DNA from: Chondrus crispus
Lineage: Eukaryota; Rhodophyta; Florideophyceae; Gigartinales; Gigartinaceae
DNA: 64,000 nt
Direction of reading: 5' to 3'
Assembly: GCF_000350225.1 (NCBI RefSeq)
Contig: NW_005179200.1
Span: 1-64,000, forward strand
Shown here piece after piece: positions 1 to 11,029 of this stretch. The notes beneath the pieces were generated by a model. That model made no database searches. It saw only the letters and a list, made by a program, of their open reading frames with translations, and had not been told where the DNA came from. The translations under genes and the position numbers were made by a program. The first letter of the stretch is position 1; every line of letters starts with the position of its first letter.

Positions 1-2
1 CA

Positions 3-899
3 TTCCCTCCCAAGCTGAACGTTGATCATGATTGTTCCACCCCTCTACTATCCCCCTCACAAAGCACACTCTTTCGAAAAGCACTGGGTGATCTACGTTA
101 TATCGTAGACTGCACCAGATTTGAAATATACCCCACTCTCAACCGATTAGCAACACACATGAATAAGCCCCGCCAAGCTCACTGGCAACAACTCAAGTGG
201 CTTCTACGTTATCTCAAGGGCACCCCAGACCACAGTATACTGCTTCGATATTCCCCACACCACACTGTGTCCCTCAGTACGTTCACAGACACTGACTTCG
301 CGAACGCCAAAAATAGAAAATCTAACTCTGGCATCGTGCATACCATCAACGGTGCTCCCATCTCGTGGACATCCACTCCCCGAGATACAGTTGCTCTCTC
401 AACGTGTGAAGCAGAATATTTGGCCGCCACCCTTGCCACACAACAGACCAAGTGGCTTCACAGACTTCTGCGCGACCTCCATTCTCCCACAGCAACTCCC
501 ATCAAACTACACATAGACAACCAGGCTGCAATCAGAGTTGCCCTCCGGTCTGACCCAACCAAACGCAGAAAGCTTATTGATATCAAGCACCACTTTCTGC
601 ATGATCATCTCGCCAAAAAGCTCATATCCATCCAGCACATCGCGTCCACAGAAAACCCAGCAGACATGTTCACCAAACCACTCGGTCGATCAAGGTTCCC
701 ATCCCTCTCCTCACTCCTCCATCTCACACCCCCATCCCCCAGAGAATCTTCCAAGACTTCCTCGTTGTGTCACCGGGGACTGTCAGATCGCACAAACCCT
801 CACACTACTCGTCGTCAAGTCAGATCGCACATTACAGATGACATTACAGTGCCGAACAATATATATAGACGTAGATACGACGACGAGGGAATAAACTGA
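3..899 (+). CDS. Copia polyprotein, C-terminal end of reverse transcriptase and RNase H (partial)
   Basis: The frame is open from the window edge to a TGA at 897-899, so the 5' end lies outside; the ATG at 159 is only an internal methionine. The N-terminal part has the Copia connection motif (a Y..P.L.RLATHM segment, then HWQQLKWLLRYLKGT near 190-225). RNase H follows: the first acidic residues in TDTDFAN, then ISWTSTP, LSTCEAEYLAA, HIDNQAAI, a KHHFLHDHL segment and ENPADMFTKPL. This order is diagnostic of Ty1/Copia pol, which makes cDNA from element RNA and degrades the RNA strand. No stop or frameshift is seen in the visible part, so this copy may be fairly young. The last 70 residues after TKPLGRSRF are Ser/Pro/Thr-rich and probably read into the 3' LTR. 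Confidence 0.9.
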   Translation, partial: FPPKLNVDHDCSTPLLSPSQSTLFRKALGDLRYIVDCTRFEIYPTLNRLATHMNKPRQAHWQQLKWLLRYLKGTPDHSILLRYSPHHTVSLSTFTDTDFANAKNRKSNSGIVHTINGAPISWTSTPRDTVALSTCEAEYLAATLATQQTKWLHRLLRDLHSPTATPIKLHIDNQAAIRVALRSDPTKRRKLIDIKHHFLHDHLAKKLISIQHIASTENPADMFTKPLGRSRFPSLSSLLHLTPPSPRESSKTSSLCHRGLSDRTNPHTTRRQVRSHITDDITVPNNIYRRRYDDEGIN

Positions 900-930
900 C
901 TGATGGGTTTCACGTTCTAACACACTGTTC
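780..930 (+). repeat. candidate 3' LTR of the Copia element (boundaries uncertain)
   Basis: A purine-rich stretch (CACCGGGGAC) ends at 779 and is followed by TGTCAGATCG, as expected for a polypurine tract and LTR start. The string GTCAGATCGCACA occurs twice (near 781 and 820). A TATA-like ATATATATAG lies near 861. The partner LTR is outside the window and no clear CA end or target duplication was found, so this is an inference from position and composition. Confidence 0.3.
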
Positions 931-1208
931 ACGGTGGAGATGGTCGGGCGAAATTTGCCGCCCCTGTAATCTAGATTACAGTACGGGATCGTGATTAGCC
1001 GACGGTTGTGCAGTGCACGAAACTGTAATAAAGTAATAAATACACCCATCTACAGCATCAATTATCTCTCATTCTTCGATCTTTCCTGGGAATGTTCTTG
1101 CGTACCACCCCAACAGAACATGAGAAAGCCGTCAGTGAAGATAATAAAACGCTTAGAAATACAGTTACGAAGTTATCTTTAAGAAACCACGCGAAATTGG
1201 GATAGGTT
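931..1208. other. non-coding spacer between Copia and Tc1/mariner elements
   Basis: No coding signal recognised. It contains a perfect 18-bp palindrome, CTGTAATCTAGATTACAG, at 964-981. Confidence 0.5.
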
Positions 1209-1223
1209 CGCGAAATTCCATAT
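1209..1223 (+). repeat. left terminal inverted repeat of Tc1/mariner
   Basis: CGCGAAATTCCATAT here matches the inverted sequence at 7564-7578 with one mismatch. The boundary is inferred from this match and from the reconstructed element length. Confidence 0.55.
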
Positions 1224-1352
1224 AGTACTGTGACTTCAACGCGCCAAAGTAGAAAGCCAAAAGCTATAGCAACCATATAAAACAGAGTAACACACCGTAT
1301 TCGTCCCCTTTATACATTTCGAGCTCCAATTTCAACGGTACCCAGGCTCAAA

Positions 1353-1580
1353 ATGCCCCGAGGACCGACTGCTGCAGACATTGAAAGCCGCCAGACACCA
1401 GCCCCTTCAAAGGGAGTGTACCTCATACAGAAAGATAGCAGAGATGGCGAATCGCTCCCTTGAAGCTTTGCGAGGCGTGAGTAGACAATGCTTTAAACAT
1501 AAAGCGCCCGAAAAGTGGAAAGGTAATCCAAAATTTTCGCAGACTCAGCAGAGGGAAATTGGTCGTATAGTACTACAAGG
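1353..1580 (+). pseudogene. Tc1/mariner transposase, N-terminal DNA-binding part
   Basis: An ATG at 1353 opens MPRGPTAADIE, a typical Tc1-like start. The frame then shifts near 1380, after which SYRKIAEMANRSLEALRGV and a following PKFSQTQQREIGRIV segment match the two helix-turn-helix (paired-like) domains that bind the inverted repeats. Coding similarity stops abruptly at 1580, exactly where the Gypsy 5' LTR begins, and resumes after 6757. No upstream promoter was recognised. The frameshift and the insertion make the gene non-functional. Confidence 0.65.
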
Positions 1581-1999
1581 TGTAGCCACTTTACGCACGA
1601 GCACGGGCCATCTCGAGCAGCGACGAAAGCCTCCGGGTTTTCTGTTCGATCGGCAGCTCACCTCGAAGACCAACAGAAAGAGCGAGCGAAGAGCGGGAAT
1701 GTCTCTACGTTTGAAACGAAAGGGCCGGCGAAAGCGCAATGGAAACCCGCGCTTCAGGCCAAAATCGGCTCCGTGGCCCGAGCCCCTTCCTGTACTGGTT
1801 CGGGCATATCGGCGAATCGGAACGACTTCGCCGGCGCAGCTACCGTACAAGTTAGCACATAAGCGCGACGACGCGCGAGTAAAGGCAGCCCTCAAGGATC
1901 TTCAACCTCTGAGGCGCGTTGCCGGCCACCTCTTGCACTTTTCCTTGGTACGGCCCTCTTCAACCTCCTGTCCGCTCCTTTTCTCGGCCAGTTCTTACA
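1581..1999 (+). repeat. 5' LTR of Gypsy 1
   Basis: Direct repeat of 6336-6757, starting TGTAGCC and ending near CTTACA. The 3' boundary is uncertain by about 10 bp because the last bases differ between the copies. No clear TGG primer-binding site follows. Confidence 0.8.
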
Positions 2000-2060
2000 G
2001 TAATCACTTTTGCGAAAACGACTGGCGGAGTTTTGGGGCGCCATAGCGAGGCTTTGAAGA

Positions 2061-3004
2061 ATGGCAGACCTGACAGCCGACGAGCTACAAAATGAGAGAA
2101 AGGGCGAAACCGTACGCTAGACTATCGTAAAAACCGTTGAGGCTCCTCGTCTAAATGATATTGACACTGCGGACTTCGTCGTGTTCGAACAGAAGAGAGC
2201 CCTCTACGAGCGCAAGATTGCTGAGAAGAATGCCGACACTGATAGTCAGGTTCCGCTAACTACATACCGAAATTCGATAGCCCGTCCGGTTCTGCAGTTT
2301 ATCGTGAGCGCAGGCTGGCTCGACGCCGTCGATGCCGACGCTGTCACAGACCAACAGATCAAGGACCTGGTAGCCAGGAACGCCAGGGTGAACCCTTCAG
2401 ATTATGAGCTTGCACTTCTCGACAACGAGCTTCGCCAAGTAAAAATGGAGCGACCCGGGAGTAACTCTCGCATCGAGAGGCAGGTGTGGCGCTTATGCCT
2501 TAAATACACATCAACGCTACAGAAGTGTGGTTATGATGAGTTTATCAAACAACAGCCCAAGCTGGTCGTTAAGCCCATCACACACCGCATTTCAAATCCA
2601 CAATTGAAGGCGCGAATTATTCTCACCTTGAAGTTAAGGAAGGAAGACGAATTTGGTAGGATTATAAAGCCTTCGTGCAGGAGCTAGCCAAGGAAGCTCG
2701 TGCGTTGGATAGGCAAGAAATTGCGAACCGGTTCATGTCTGAGAAGCGCGGGGGTGTACTCGACTCGGACAGCGACCGGGAGCTCGACGCTGCTACTCGC
2801 CGCCATCAAAGGCTGAGGAATCAGGCGCCTGAACAATAGCTTGGCAGAACCGCAGGACCGAGAAGGCCTGCGCTCCGATATGGAGACCGAGCGCGATCGC
2901 CGAACAGCCACGCTCGCTCTCCCACGGAGGCGGGTAAAAGGAAAAGGGAACTTCCTGCTTGCCTAAACCTGCGATGCCGCGAGCGTCATTTAATTAATGA
3001 CTGC
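2061..3004 (+). pseudogene. Gypsy 1 gag with zinc knuckle
   Basis: The ATG at 2061 opens a frame that meets a TAG at 2118 and then continues in the same frame through a charged, helical gag-like region to about 2655. There it shifts into the next frame, continues (QELAKEARALDRQEIANRF) past a TAG at 2837, and reaches a cysteine motif at 2960-3004 with spacing C-x4-C-x3-H-x4-C (CLNLRCRERHLINDC). This is a variant of the nucleocapsid knuckle, whose usual spacing is C-x2-C-x4-H-x4-C. Gag would form the particle and bind element RNA. Two stops and at least one frameshift show it is dead. Confidence 0.65.
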
Positions 3005-6000
3005 GCACAAGCCCTCTATACACAGCATCCTGCAGGACAACGCCGGCGGTTGGGGATCCACATTTCATGGCGCAGTCCCCCACGAGCGAGATGGACTGGA
3101 AAACGAGGATGTGTACGTCGACCTTGGCCAGGACCCAACCACCGTTCACGACGCCGCACTCCAGGAACTCGTCAAAAACGCGCGCGCAAATGGGCTTTCA
3201 CAGCGATGCGTGGCCAGGCTCGAAGCAATTCTGACGACATATGCTTCGGTTTTCGAATGCGGCTGGGAAAGTCCCCACCAGCCGACGTGCCGCCCATGCC
3301 AATGGGCTTGGAACCAGAGCAAAGCCCTGTAAAGGTCAAGACGAGACGCTACTCGCCACAGCAGCGGCAGTTCTTGGAAAAGCACATTGACAAGCTGAAG
3401 GAAATGTACTTCATTATAGACATGCCTACTGCACAGTGGCAGTCCGCACCCTTGATAGTTCCAAAGCCAGCGAGCCGAGCGGGAATGTAATTGGCAGTGG
3501 ACCTGCGCCCCGTGAACAATGCAACAATTAAGGAGGCATGGCCTATGCCCCACCTCCACTCTGAGGTAAACGACTTCGCGGGGAGCACGTGTTTCGCATC
3601 CCTAGATTTTGTCTCGGGATATTGGCAGCTGGCCGTGCACCCCGACTCGTACTCGACCTGTGGGATCGTCACCCCAAAGGGAGTGGTGATTTCAAAACGT
3701 GTACTACCATGGCTAGCCAACGCCACATCGCATTTCCAGAGTACCATTGAACCATTGTTTTCAGGTCTGCGCGACAACATGAAGGCATGGTGGGACGATT
3801 TTATCCTTCATGCTGTAGATGAAAACACACTTTTGGATAAGCTTGAGGAATTTATTGAGATATGCAAAGCCCGAAATCTCCTCCTGTCTGCGAAGAAATG
3901 TGTCCTGTTCAGCCGAGAGATCCGCTGGTGTGGACGCGTAGCGTCTTCAGCGAGGTATCGCATGGACCCTGCAAAAGTATCAGGACTCCGCAACATGGAT
4001 TCACCAAGGACATCTCAAGAGCTGAGCCAGTTTTTACACTGCTGCAGATACATGTGGGTGGGAATACCCAACTTTGCGCAATGCGCTGCGCCATTGCAGG
4101 AAATGCTTGAGCAAGCATACAGTACGTCCGGAAAGCGATCCAAAAGGTCCATCAGACGTCTTCTTACCAAGCACCTGGGCTGGGGCCCATCCCACGAACA
4201 GGTATTCCCCCGGATCCAAGATTGTTTGCGAAAGGCAGTAACATTGGCGTACCCAGATCCCAAAAAAGTCTGTTGCGTCTTTACGGATGCTTCTCAGAAC
4301 TTTTGGGCTGGTGTGGTCACGCAGACCACCAGGGAACAGCTTCGAATGCCAGTTACAAAGCAGCGAAACGAGCCAATTGCCTTCCTCGGAGCAGCTTTCA
4401 AAGGTTCGCAGCTGGGCTGGACAACCTTTGAGAAGGAAGGTTCGCAATTTTTCAAACGTCCCTGAAGATGGACTACCTGTTACAAGGCCAGGGTCAAAGT
4501 CATATCTATACGTACCACCGCAGTATTCTCTTTGTCTTTGCCCCCCTCGCGCTGGAACCAGCCAGCCCTCGGAAGACACATTGTGTCAAAGGTGCAACGC
4601 TGGGCACTGTATTTTTCCCGGTTTCCGTATATCATAGAGCAAGTGGACGGTGTGGACAACGTCTGTGCTGACATTCTTATCCGGTGGACGCGGGGGTACA
4701 GAAATGAACGCGCAAGCCGCCGAGCAGTTTGCAGTATGATTCTGGAGGACGACTCCCAAATGATCCTTGCCGCAGACGAATTCGTGTGGCCTGACATGCA
4801 CATGATTCGCGCATCACAGCGAAACATCAACAGCGGCCACCCGGACTGTCTTGGTGCGACGGGACAGCGCAGTGGACCAGGAACCAGCGCATATGGATAC
4901 CAGCCGAGGATCTCGAACTGCAGCTTAAGATATTAGTTGTATCGCATGGCGGTACCATCGGACACCGGGGCATGCATGGCACAAAGAGTGTTGCGAAAGA
5001 ACATTTCGGTGGCCAACTATTGACAAGGATGTCACTGATTTGGTTCGTGAATGCCTTCATTGCATTGTGACTAGACGTGGGGATGTTGTACCTCGACCAT
5101 TGGGAACGGCCCTCCATGCTGGCAAATCAAACGAGGTATTAAATATGGACTATCTCTACATGGAAAAAGGTACTGGCAGCGAGAAATATCTGCTCCTCAT
5201 CCAAGACGACTTGTCGTCATATGTCTGGTTGTGGCCTACTGCTTCTTGTAGCGCAGAGGCGGCAGCCGAGGCTCTAAGTGTGTGGATAGGACGTTTCGGC
5301 TCTATAGAATGGCTCGGGACGGACCAAGGAACCCATTTCAAAAATGAGCTCATCACTGAGCTTACCAACGAGGCTCGTGCGAGAAATCATTTTGTCACGG
5401 CTTACTGTCCATGGGCAAACGGGAGCATCGAACGGGATTGAAGAGAGGTGCTCAGAGCTTGCAAAGCGCTAATACGCGAGTGGGGACTGAGTGCCAAGGA
5501 TTGGCCAAACGTGGCCGAATGCGTGCAGAGTGTTTTGAACCACACCCCGCTTGTGCGACTTGGCCTGCGCGATGCGAAGGTCAAGGGGGTGTACCGGACG
5601 CCTCTGGAAGCATTCACAGGGCACAGGCCAGTACGACCGCTACTGCGTGCTATGCTCGTTTCGACATATCCCGATGCCGTTTTATGCGAGGAGCTCACGG
5701 CGAGGAGGTTAGTTGGCATAGAAACACTCCAACAAGCTGCCGACTCTATGCATCGAGAGCTCCGGGGATTGACCTCCGCCTCGCACAGACGCAGGAAAAT
5801 TGCACACAACAAACAAACAGGAGTTCAGGCCGTGAATTTCGAAGTGGGGGACTTTGTGTTAGTTCGACGCGCAAACAAAGCGGGTCATAAACTGCAGTTT
5901 ACTTGGCAAGGGCCTCGTCTAATCAAAGCATCTAAGGCATCCTGGACGCACGAAGTAGAAAACATACTGACGCGGAAGAAGGGGATCGTGCATGTCCGGC

Positions 6001-6299
6001 GACTTCATCTATATCGAGCTGATATGGATGGAGTAGACATGTCCCCGCGGCTGCTTCAGGCTTCCAACGCCCTAGATGCGCAGTATCAAATTGCTCTCGC
6101 CTTTCGAGGCATGCGGGAGAGCTCTAGGCAGGTAGAGGTGCTCGTGGAATGGCAAGGCCTTCCAGACGACAGTGATCACTGTTGGGAACCTCTGCTGACC
6201 ATATGCAAAGACTTGCCGGGTCTGCTTGAGGACTACCTGCACACAGGCGGTCAGCTTGCTCTCAATCGACGAGCGCTTGCACAAGTGACGAACAAATAG
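3005..6299 (+). pseudogene. Gypsy 1 pol: reverse transcriptase, RNase H, integrase, chromodomain
   Basis: Reverse transcriptase: AVDLRPVNNATI, ASLDFVSGYWQ, and a catalytic box reading WWDDF instead of the usual Y-x-D-D (about 3788-3802). RNase H begins at FTDASQNFWAG (about 4279). The integrase has an HHCC zinc module (HGGTIGHRG near 4950, then C-x2-C near 5052) and the catalytic D, D, E in MDYLYM, GTDQGTHF and GSIERD. A C-terminal chromodomain (VEVLVEWQGLPDDSDHCWEP, about 6135-6195) could target insertion to histone-marked chromatin. Stops occur at 3488, 4463 and 5439, and the frame changes near 3265 and between 4900 and 5040. No intact protein can be made. Confidence 0.85.
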
Positions 6300-6335
6300 A
6301 ACTAACTCATCTACGCGAGTCAGTTCTGCAGGCAC

Positions 6336-6757
6336 TGTAGCCACTTTACGCGTGAGCACGGACCACCTCGAGCAGCGACGAAAGCCTCCGGGTTTTCTGT
6401 TTGATCGGCAGCTTGACTCACCTCGAAGGCCAACAGAAAGAGCGAGCGAAGAGCGGGAATGTCTCTACGTTTGAAACGAAAGGGCCGGCGAAAGCGCAAA
6501 GGAGACCCGCGCTTCAGGCCAAAATCGGCTCCGTGGCCCGAGCCCCTTCCTGTACTGGTTCGGGCATATCGGCGAATCGGAACGACTTCGCCGGCGCAGC
6601 TACCGTACAAGTTAGCACATAAGCGCGACGACGCGCGAGTAAAGGCAGCCCTCAAGGATCTTCAACCTCTGAGGCGCGTTGCCGGCCACCTCTTGCACTT
6701 TTCCTTGGTACGGCCCTCTTCAACCTCTTGTCCGCTCCTTCTTTCCGCCAGTAGCCA
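6336..6757 (+). repeat. 3' LTR of Gypsy 1
   Basis: Starts TGTAGCCACTTTACGC, like 1581-1999, with about a dozen differences and a small indel near 6416. Probable last bases are GTAGCCA at 6751-6757, followed by CAAAG, a near match to the CAAGG before the 5' LTR. Confidence 0.8.
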
Positions 6758-7541
6758 CAAAGGGTAGTATTGTGCCAGGACGATTCAGGCTGAACTGAAA
6801 CTGCCTACTGGCAACCGACGAGTTCAACAAGTTCTTTTTGCAGTGCCTTATCTAAATTATAGGAAACGATAACGGCACCACAGATAACCCCTATTCATAA
6901 ATAGAATACGTTTAAGTGGTGCGGCAACTATATCAGTAAGGGAGAAGAATATTAGAATAGTGTCATCTTCATTGATGAAAACGTTTCACAACGACGGATC
7001 CAATGGTCTCGCGTCTTACGAGCACGACTTGAGGACGAAAGAGAGGAAAATTTATAAAAGACAGTTGGCAGAGTTTTCTGTAATGATATGGGGTGCCATC
7101 AGCCTCTAAGGTGTGTCTCCTCTCATTTTTATGGATGGTCGTCAGGATTCAGCGAAGTACGGGGACGTTTTGATAGATGTACTGCTACTGTTCGCGGGTT
7201 AGATGTTTTGTGAGGGTCACAATTGGTGATTTCCGCAGGAAATAGCTCTCACTCACACTTTCAATTACACTAGGAATTGGCTCTCAGACCACTCTATCAC
7301 TACACTGGCAAGGCCTCCGAAATCCCCAGGCATCAATATTATTATAGAGAATGTATGGGGATTTATGGCTAGAACTGTCCACGCCAGAGGTGGGAATTAT
7401 GTAAATGTAGATGATTTGAAGGTGGATATAGAGGAGGCGTGGTCTACAGTAGCATCAGACTTTTTACTCAAGCTTTACAAAAGCCTACCTCTACGCATGC
7501 ATGCAGTGATGGATGCTGTCGTCGTTGAGACGAAGTTTTAA
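6758..7541 (+). pseudogene. Tc1/mariner transposase, C-terminal catalytic part
   Basis: The second helix-turn-helix region continues after the Gypsy 3' LTR (AELKLPTGNRRVQQVLF, with stops near 6870). The first catalytic aspartate is visible in VIFIDENV near 6970, then MIWGAISL near 7088. The second Asp box is lost. The final motif reads SPGINIIIENVWG near 7330, where the third catalytic residue of the usual S-P-D-x-N is a glycine. The frame ends in TAA at 7539. In an active element this domain would perform cut-and-paste transposition at TA sites. Confidence 0.75.
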
Positions 7542-7563
7542 AAGCTCTTTGGTGTTTTGTGTC

Positions 7564-7578
7564 ATATAGAATTTCGCG
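7564..7578 (-). repeat. right terminal inverted repeat of Tc1/mariner
   Basis: ATATAGAATTTCGCG, the inverted match of 1209-1223 with one mismatch, followed by TA. Confidence 0.55.
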
Positions 7579-8736
7579 TATTTATGGCTCTTGGGCGACG
7601 ATTTTATCGGCGCGTGTTCTTGCCGGACACGTGCCGGTGCGGCACGTGTTACGATAAAAGCACATGTTCACATGTTATTGATGACCGTGTTTATTTTGAC
7701 TTCCTGCACTGTACTGTAGCGCAGTGCTTTACTGAAGTGGTGGAGGCTCCTTGGTGAGAGGAAAGGGGCATAGGGATAAAAGTAGGGAGAATTGCCAAAC
7801 CGGGGACATCTATGAAGATTTCGGTCAAACAGTGGACATGGTTTGGAAGGTTAAGCAAAATAGTAGACACATTTTAACAGTGCGCCGTCGTAAACATAGC
7901 TTGAAAAGAATACGAGATGATGGACATAGCAAATACAGCGACGTCTTCTTTCAGGTAGAATGCCTAGTGGTCGAGCGCTGGGCTATAATTACAAACGAGT
8001 GGACGGTCTGCAGCGAAATGCCGTTCGATGAGACACAATCTAAGGAAATTGGAGAAGCTTGACGTAGTTTGACATAATATGTTCTCTGTTGGACACAACT
8101 TGATCAAACATAGTGATCGATGGACACCTCACTGGAAATATAGAACAGTTGACATCCTAAGAGAAATTGTCCAGATCAGTCGACATTAAAATCAAATCTG
8201 TGCGCAAAAGGACCGTCATTCATTCTAGAAGGGGAGCGATCATCACAGCTGGTACTGTAGATATATAACGCTGCCAAGTTCCGGTTCTATTTGTACTACA
8301 ACACAGTCTGACCCGTCGTTCTCCGTTAACGCGCGCCATTGCGCAGCGGCAACGCAGTCCCGCCGAGGCAACGGCACTGCACGGATACGGCACCATTGTG
8401 CCACGGCGAGTCCACGGCGCCGCAATGGTATCATCGCGCCACGCTGCCGTCTTTGCGCCGCCCTTGCCTCGCTCATGCACCATAATATGTGATAGAATCG
8501 CGGTAATGATCGCCGCTCCCGCTCCCCGATTCTGCTAGCCAGCTCTCTTGAGTTTATTATATGATAAGGAGCAGTTGCTGATTTCTGACTTGGACAATTT
8601 TGCTCACTGTTCTCTACACAGCAGTGAATATCTACAACGTATTCCCCGATGCGACTTCCTGCTGTGTCTTTGATCTCTGAAGCTCATTGAGCAAATTGCG
8701 TTTTCAAGGTCTAGGCTGGCTATCGGCCCACGACAG
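7579..8736. other. no recognised gene; short open frames and one tight hairpin
   Basis: Open frames of 66-103 codons at 7557-8062 match nothing I recognise and carry no motif. A perfect hairpin with 10-bp arms and a 3-nt loop lies at 7627-7649 (ACACGTGCCG then CGGCACGTGT). A GC-rich patch at 8310-8470 shows no coding signal. Confidence 0.4.
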
Positions 8737-11029
8737 ATGACTTTATCTACTGCTGGTATCCTCGAAACGTCTGCATCGAGGACAAGTGTCCTCCATGCTC
8801 TCGGAATTGTGACGTCATACGACAGTACAGAAAAATTGAGAAAGAGACTTGTAGCGGAGAGAGAACAGTCATGCGAGGGGGCTTTCGAAAACGTGAAGCT
8901 CGAAGACAGGTTCGTTACTGTTCAAATGGACAACTTCGATATTCACCCTTTGCTTAGCGTAAAAGCGTATGGGAAAACATTGCCCATGGCAAGCGGGACG
9001 GTATCACAAGGGGTTGTTCAGAGCAGAAAGAGGAGTTGAGTATCTCAAGATACGCCAGCAAGCACCTCTCGGGACCCGGCTGCATTAGACGCATGGAAAG
9101 ATCCTAAGACTGTGTTCAAGTCACGTGCAGAGTTCGCGTCCTCTTTTTATTCAGATGATGATAAGTCTATCCCTGACGAATTTTCGATGTGGTTTTCGGC
9201 GTTGCTTACGAAAACAGAGCAGTTCTTCTTGGGGAGTCGGCGAGATCCGGCACATACCGGTGCGGAAGAAATGCAAAGGAATACAAGCACAAGGGTGTGA
9301 ATTTCAGAACGTTGCTGTTGTCATGTTTCCAGAAGCACGGAGGTCTAGACAATTCAAATCCCTCATTGTATGATCAGGAAGCAATAATAGTCGATTTAAG
9401 CCGCATGGGCGCTGCAGATGCATTAATAATACATGCGAAAATCTCAATGCTCAAAGACTTAATTCGACCAGGAGAGCCAGGGCGACCACGTTAGTCGTTT
9501 GTGGTGGAGACCAGCCCACGTTCAAAATGATTGTCAAGTTCTGGCGCAAGTCCTATTTCAAGGCAGAAAGGAATAGGAATGCAGAGTGTCCATATGGAGA
9601 GTTGAAGGTACATCAGTGGCTCATACCCTATCCAGGGTTGTTCCATATAGAAAAGCCGAGCCTCTGCCCTTTATGTAAGGACATTCTGTATGGTTTGGGA
9701 CTGGAGGAAATGGCAACGTATTCAGGGCTATCAAAGAGCCAAGTTGAGAACATTCTCAAACATGTTCATGCTAGGAATAATCGCTCTGTGCTTTTCAACA
9801 TTTGCGCTGCTATGGTGGTACACGCCTCAGATATCATCTAAGTGGAATGTCCCGATGTTCGGGAAGCTAATGATTCTTTGAGCCAAGCATATAGTTCAAA
9901 CAATTCAACCAGCGCAGGTACCTCCACTAATTACTTAGTGCCACGACGGATAAGGTGCCCAAGTTGACAGTTGATGTGGGCAGACTCCTTTGGAGACATG
10001 TGCAGGACTTCTTCGCTCAAAGACCAAATGGAAACCACATAATCCGTACTGTACTCATGACATGCTTATTACCTACTGTTTGCTTCCACATTTTGTCCCG
10101 GATAGGCCATACAGATCCCGTCAACAGCTTCTGGTTAAGACAGAAGAACGTCTTGCACAAATATGGTCACATCAAATATCATGAGCTGGTATCCATACTA
10201 TAGGTTCTTTCGTGCAATTATGCCAAAAGTGGCCTTTGCAGATTTATTCACTAACAAACCGGGCGCAATGGTGGCTCGAGTTCCATCATTCACTGGTGGT
10301 ATGGGCTCCCCGTATGACCACAAAGGTTGAGTTTACGTGCACTTGGATGAATTGCAGGAAATGTTTGGTGTTCGTCTGATCAAATCTCTGAACGTCATTA
10401 TGCTCGCCCATCTGGAAACAGGAGCAGGATGGGTTCTACCAGTTTCAATGGCCAAGATGGTCATTAGAACTGCTACTGCGGCGACTCGTGCGTACGGACG
10501 GCCTCGACGGGAGGAAATGAGTGAAGAAGAAAGCAAGCCGTTGCATCGATACGACAGGAATGCAGTGCAATACAACACAGTGAAAGCATTAGTTGAGCTC
10601 ATGCGAAGGAAGGGGGTTTTAAGATCTGCTCATAGGACAATTGATGAGCTGAGAAACGTCTTCAGGGATGAGCATGAGTACCTCAAGGACGAGAAGACTA
10701 AAAGTCGTATTCTGGTTGTTGAGGAGTTTGGAAAGAAGAGCTCAGAACGGCACGCGTCTTCAATATTTCTTGAAGTGTTTGGTTCTCTTTCAATATCTGA
10801 CATTCAAACTTATTTCAATGGGAAGGGGTTCAACGGGGAATGTACGAAACAGAGCCAAGTTCTAACTGCTGGTTATGTGATGGAGTCGAATAGCTATTCG
10901 ACTCCATCAGAGAACCAGCAGCATGCATGCTGCTTCTTTCTAGAAAGAACGTCCAACGAAAAACACCGCTACCCACCAAGGATCCTAGAATGCCCCTATC
11001 AGACAGAAGGCAAACTTTTCACAGGTTGA
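8737..11029 (+). pseudogene. repeat-associated protein with DQP and GLFHIEK motifs, left part
   Basis: The coding signal is spread over several frames. VQMDNFDIHP lies near 8925. GGDQPTFKMIVKFW near 9505 is followed by YPGLFHIEKPSLCPL near 9632 and KHVHARNNRSVLF near 9760. The last large block (10337-11029) includes KMVIRTATAATRAYG and a charged helical stretch. The order DN(I/F)D, DQP, G-x-(L/F)-H-I-E is what I recall from repeat-encoded proteins of unknown function in animals, whose C-terminal half has GCDT and CXC motifs. The matching C-terminal half lies at 18673-20780, beyond a Copia insertion. At least three frameshifts. I cannot assign a biochemical function. Confidence 0.45.
10866..10921. 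repeat. 56-bp near-perfect palindrome
   Basis: The inner arms are 16 bp each (TGATGGAGTCGAATAG against CTATTCGACTCCATCA) and abut without a loop at 10893/10894. Outer 9-bp arms (CTGCTGGTT and AACCAGCAG) are separated from the inner ones by 3 mismatched bases. It lies inside an open frame of the decayed gene at 8737-11029. Confidence 0.9.

Larger units (their letters stand above)
1581..6757 (+). mobile_element. Gypsy retrotransposon 1, chromodomain-bearing, inactive
   Basis: About 5.18 kb between two LTR copies starting TGTAGCCACTTTACGC. Internal order is gag, zinc knuckle, (protease region), reverse transcriptase, RNase H, integrase, chromodomain, as in chromoviruses. A probable imperfect target duplication is CAAGG (1576-1580) and CAAAG (6758-6762). 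The gag-pol frame carries at least five in-frame stops and several frameshifts. The LTRs differ at roughly a dozen positions with one short indel, so the insertion is not recent. It sits inside a Tc1/mariner transposase. Confidence 0.85.
1209..7578 (+). mobile_element. Tc1/mariner transposon, dead, split by a Gypsy insertion
   Basis: Fifteen-bp terminal inverted repeats of the form CGCGAAATTCYATAT lie at 1209-1223 and, inverted, at 7564-7578. The right one is followed by TA, the Tc1/mariner target dinucleotide; the left flank is TT and may be mutated. Without the nested Gypsy element the transposon is about 1.2 kb, the usual size for this superfamily. The transposase is in two parts (1353-1580 and 6758-7541), both frameshifted and without an intact catalytic triad, so the element is inactive. 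Insertion order is clear: Tc1/mariner first, Gypsy later. Confidence 0.7.

Noticed and set aside
8310..8483. A coding exon on the minus strand in a GC-rich patch
   Set aside because: Two overlapping frames of under 90 codons without motif or homologue; composition alone explains them.
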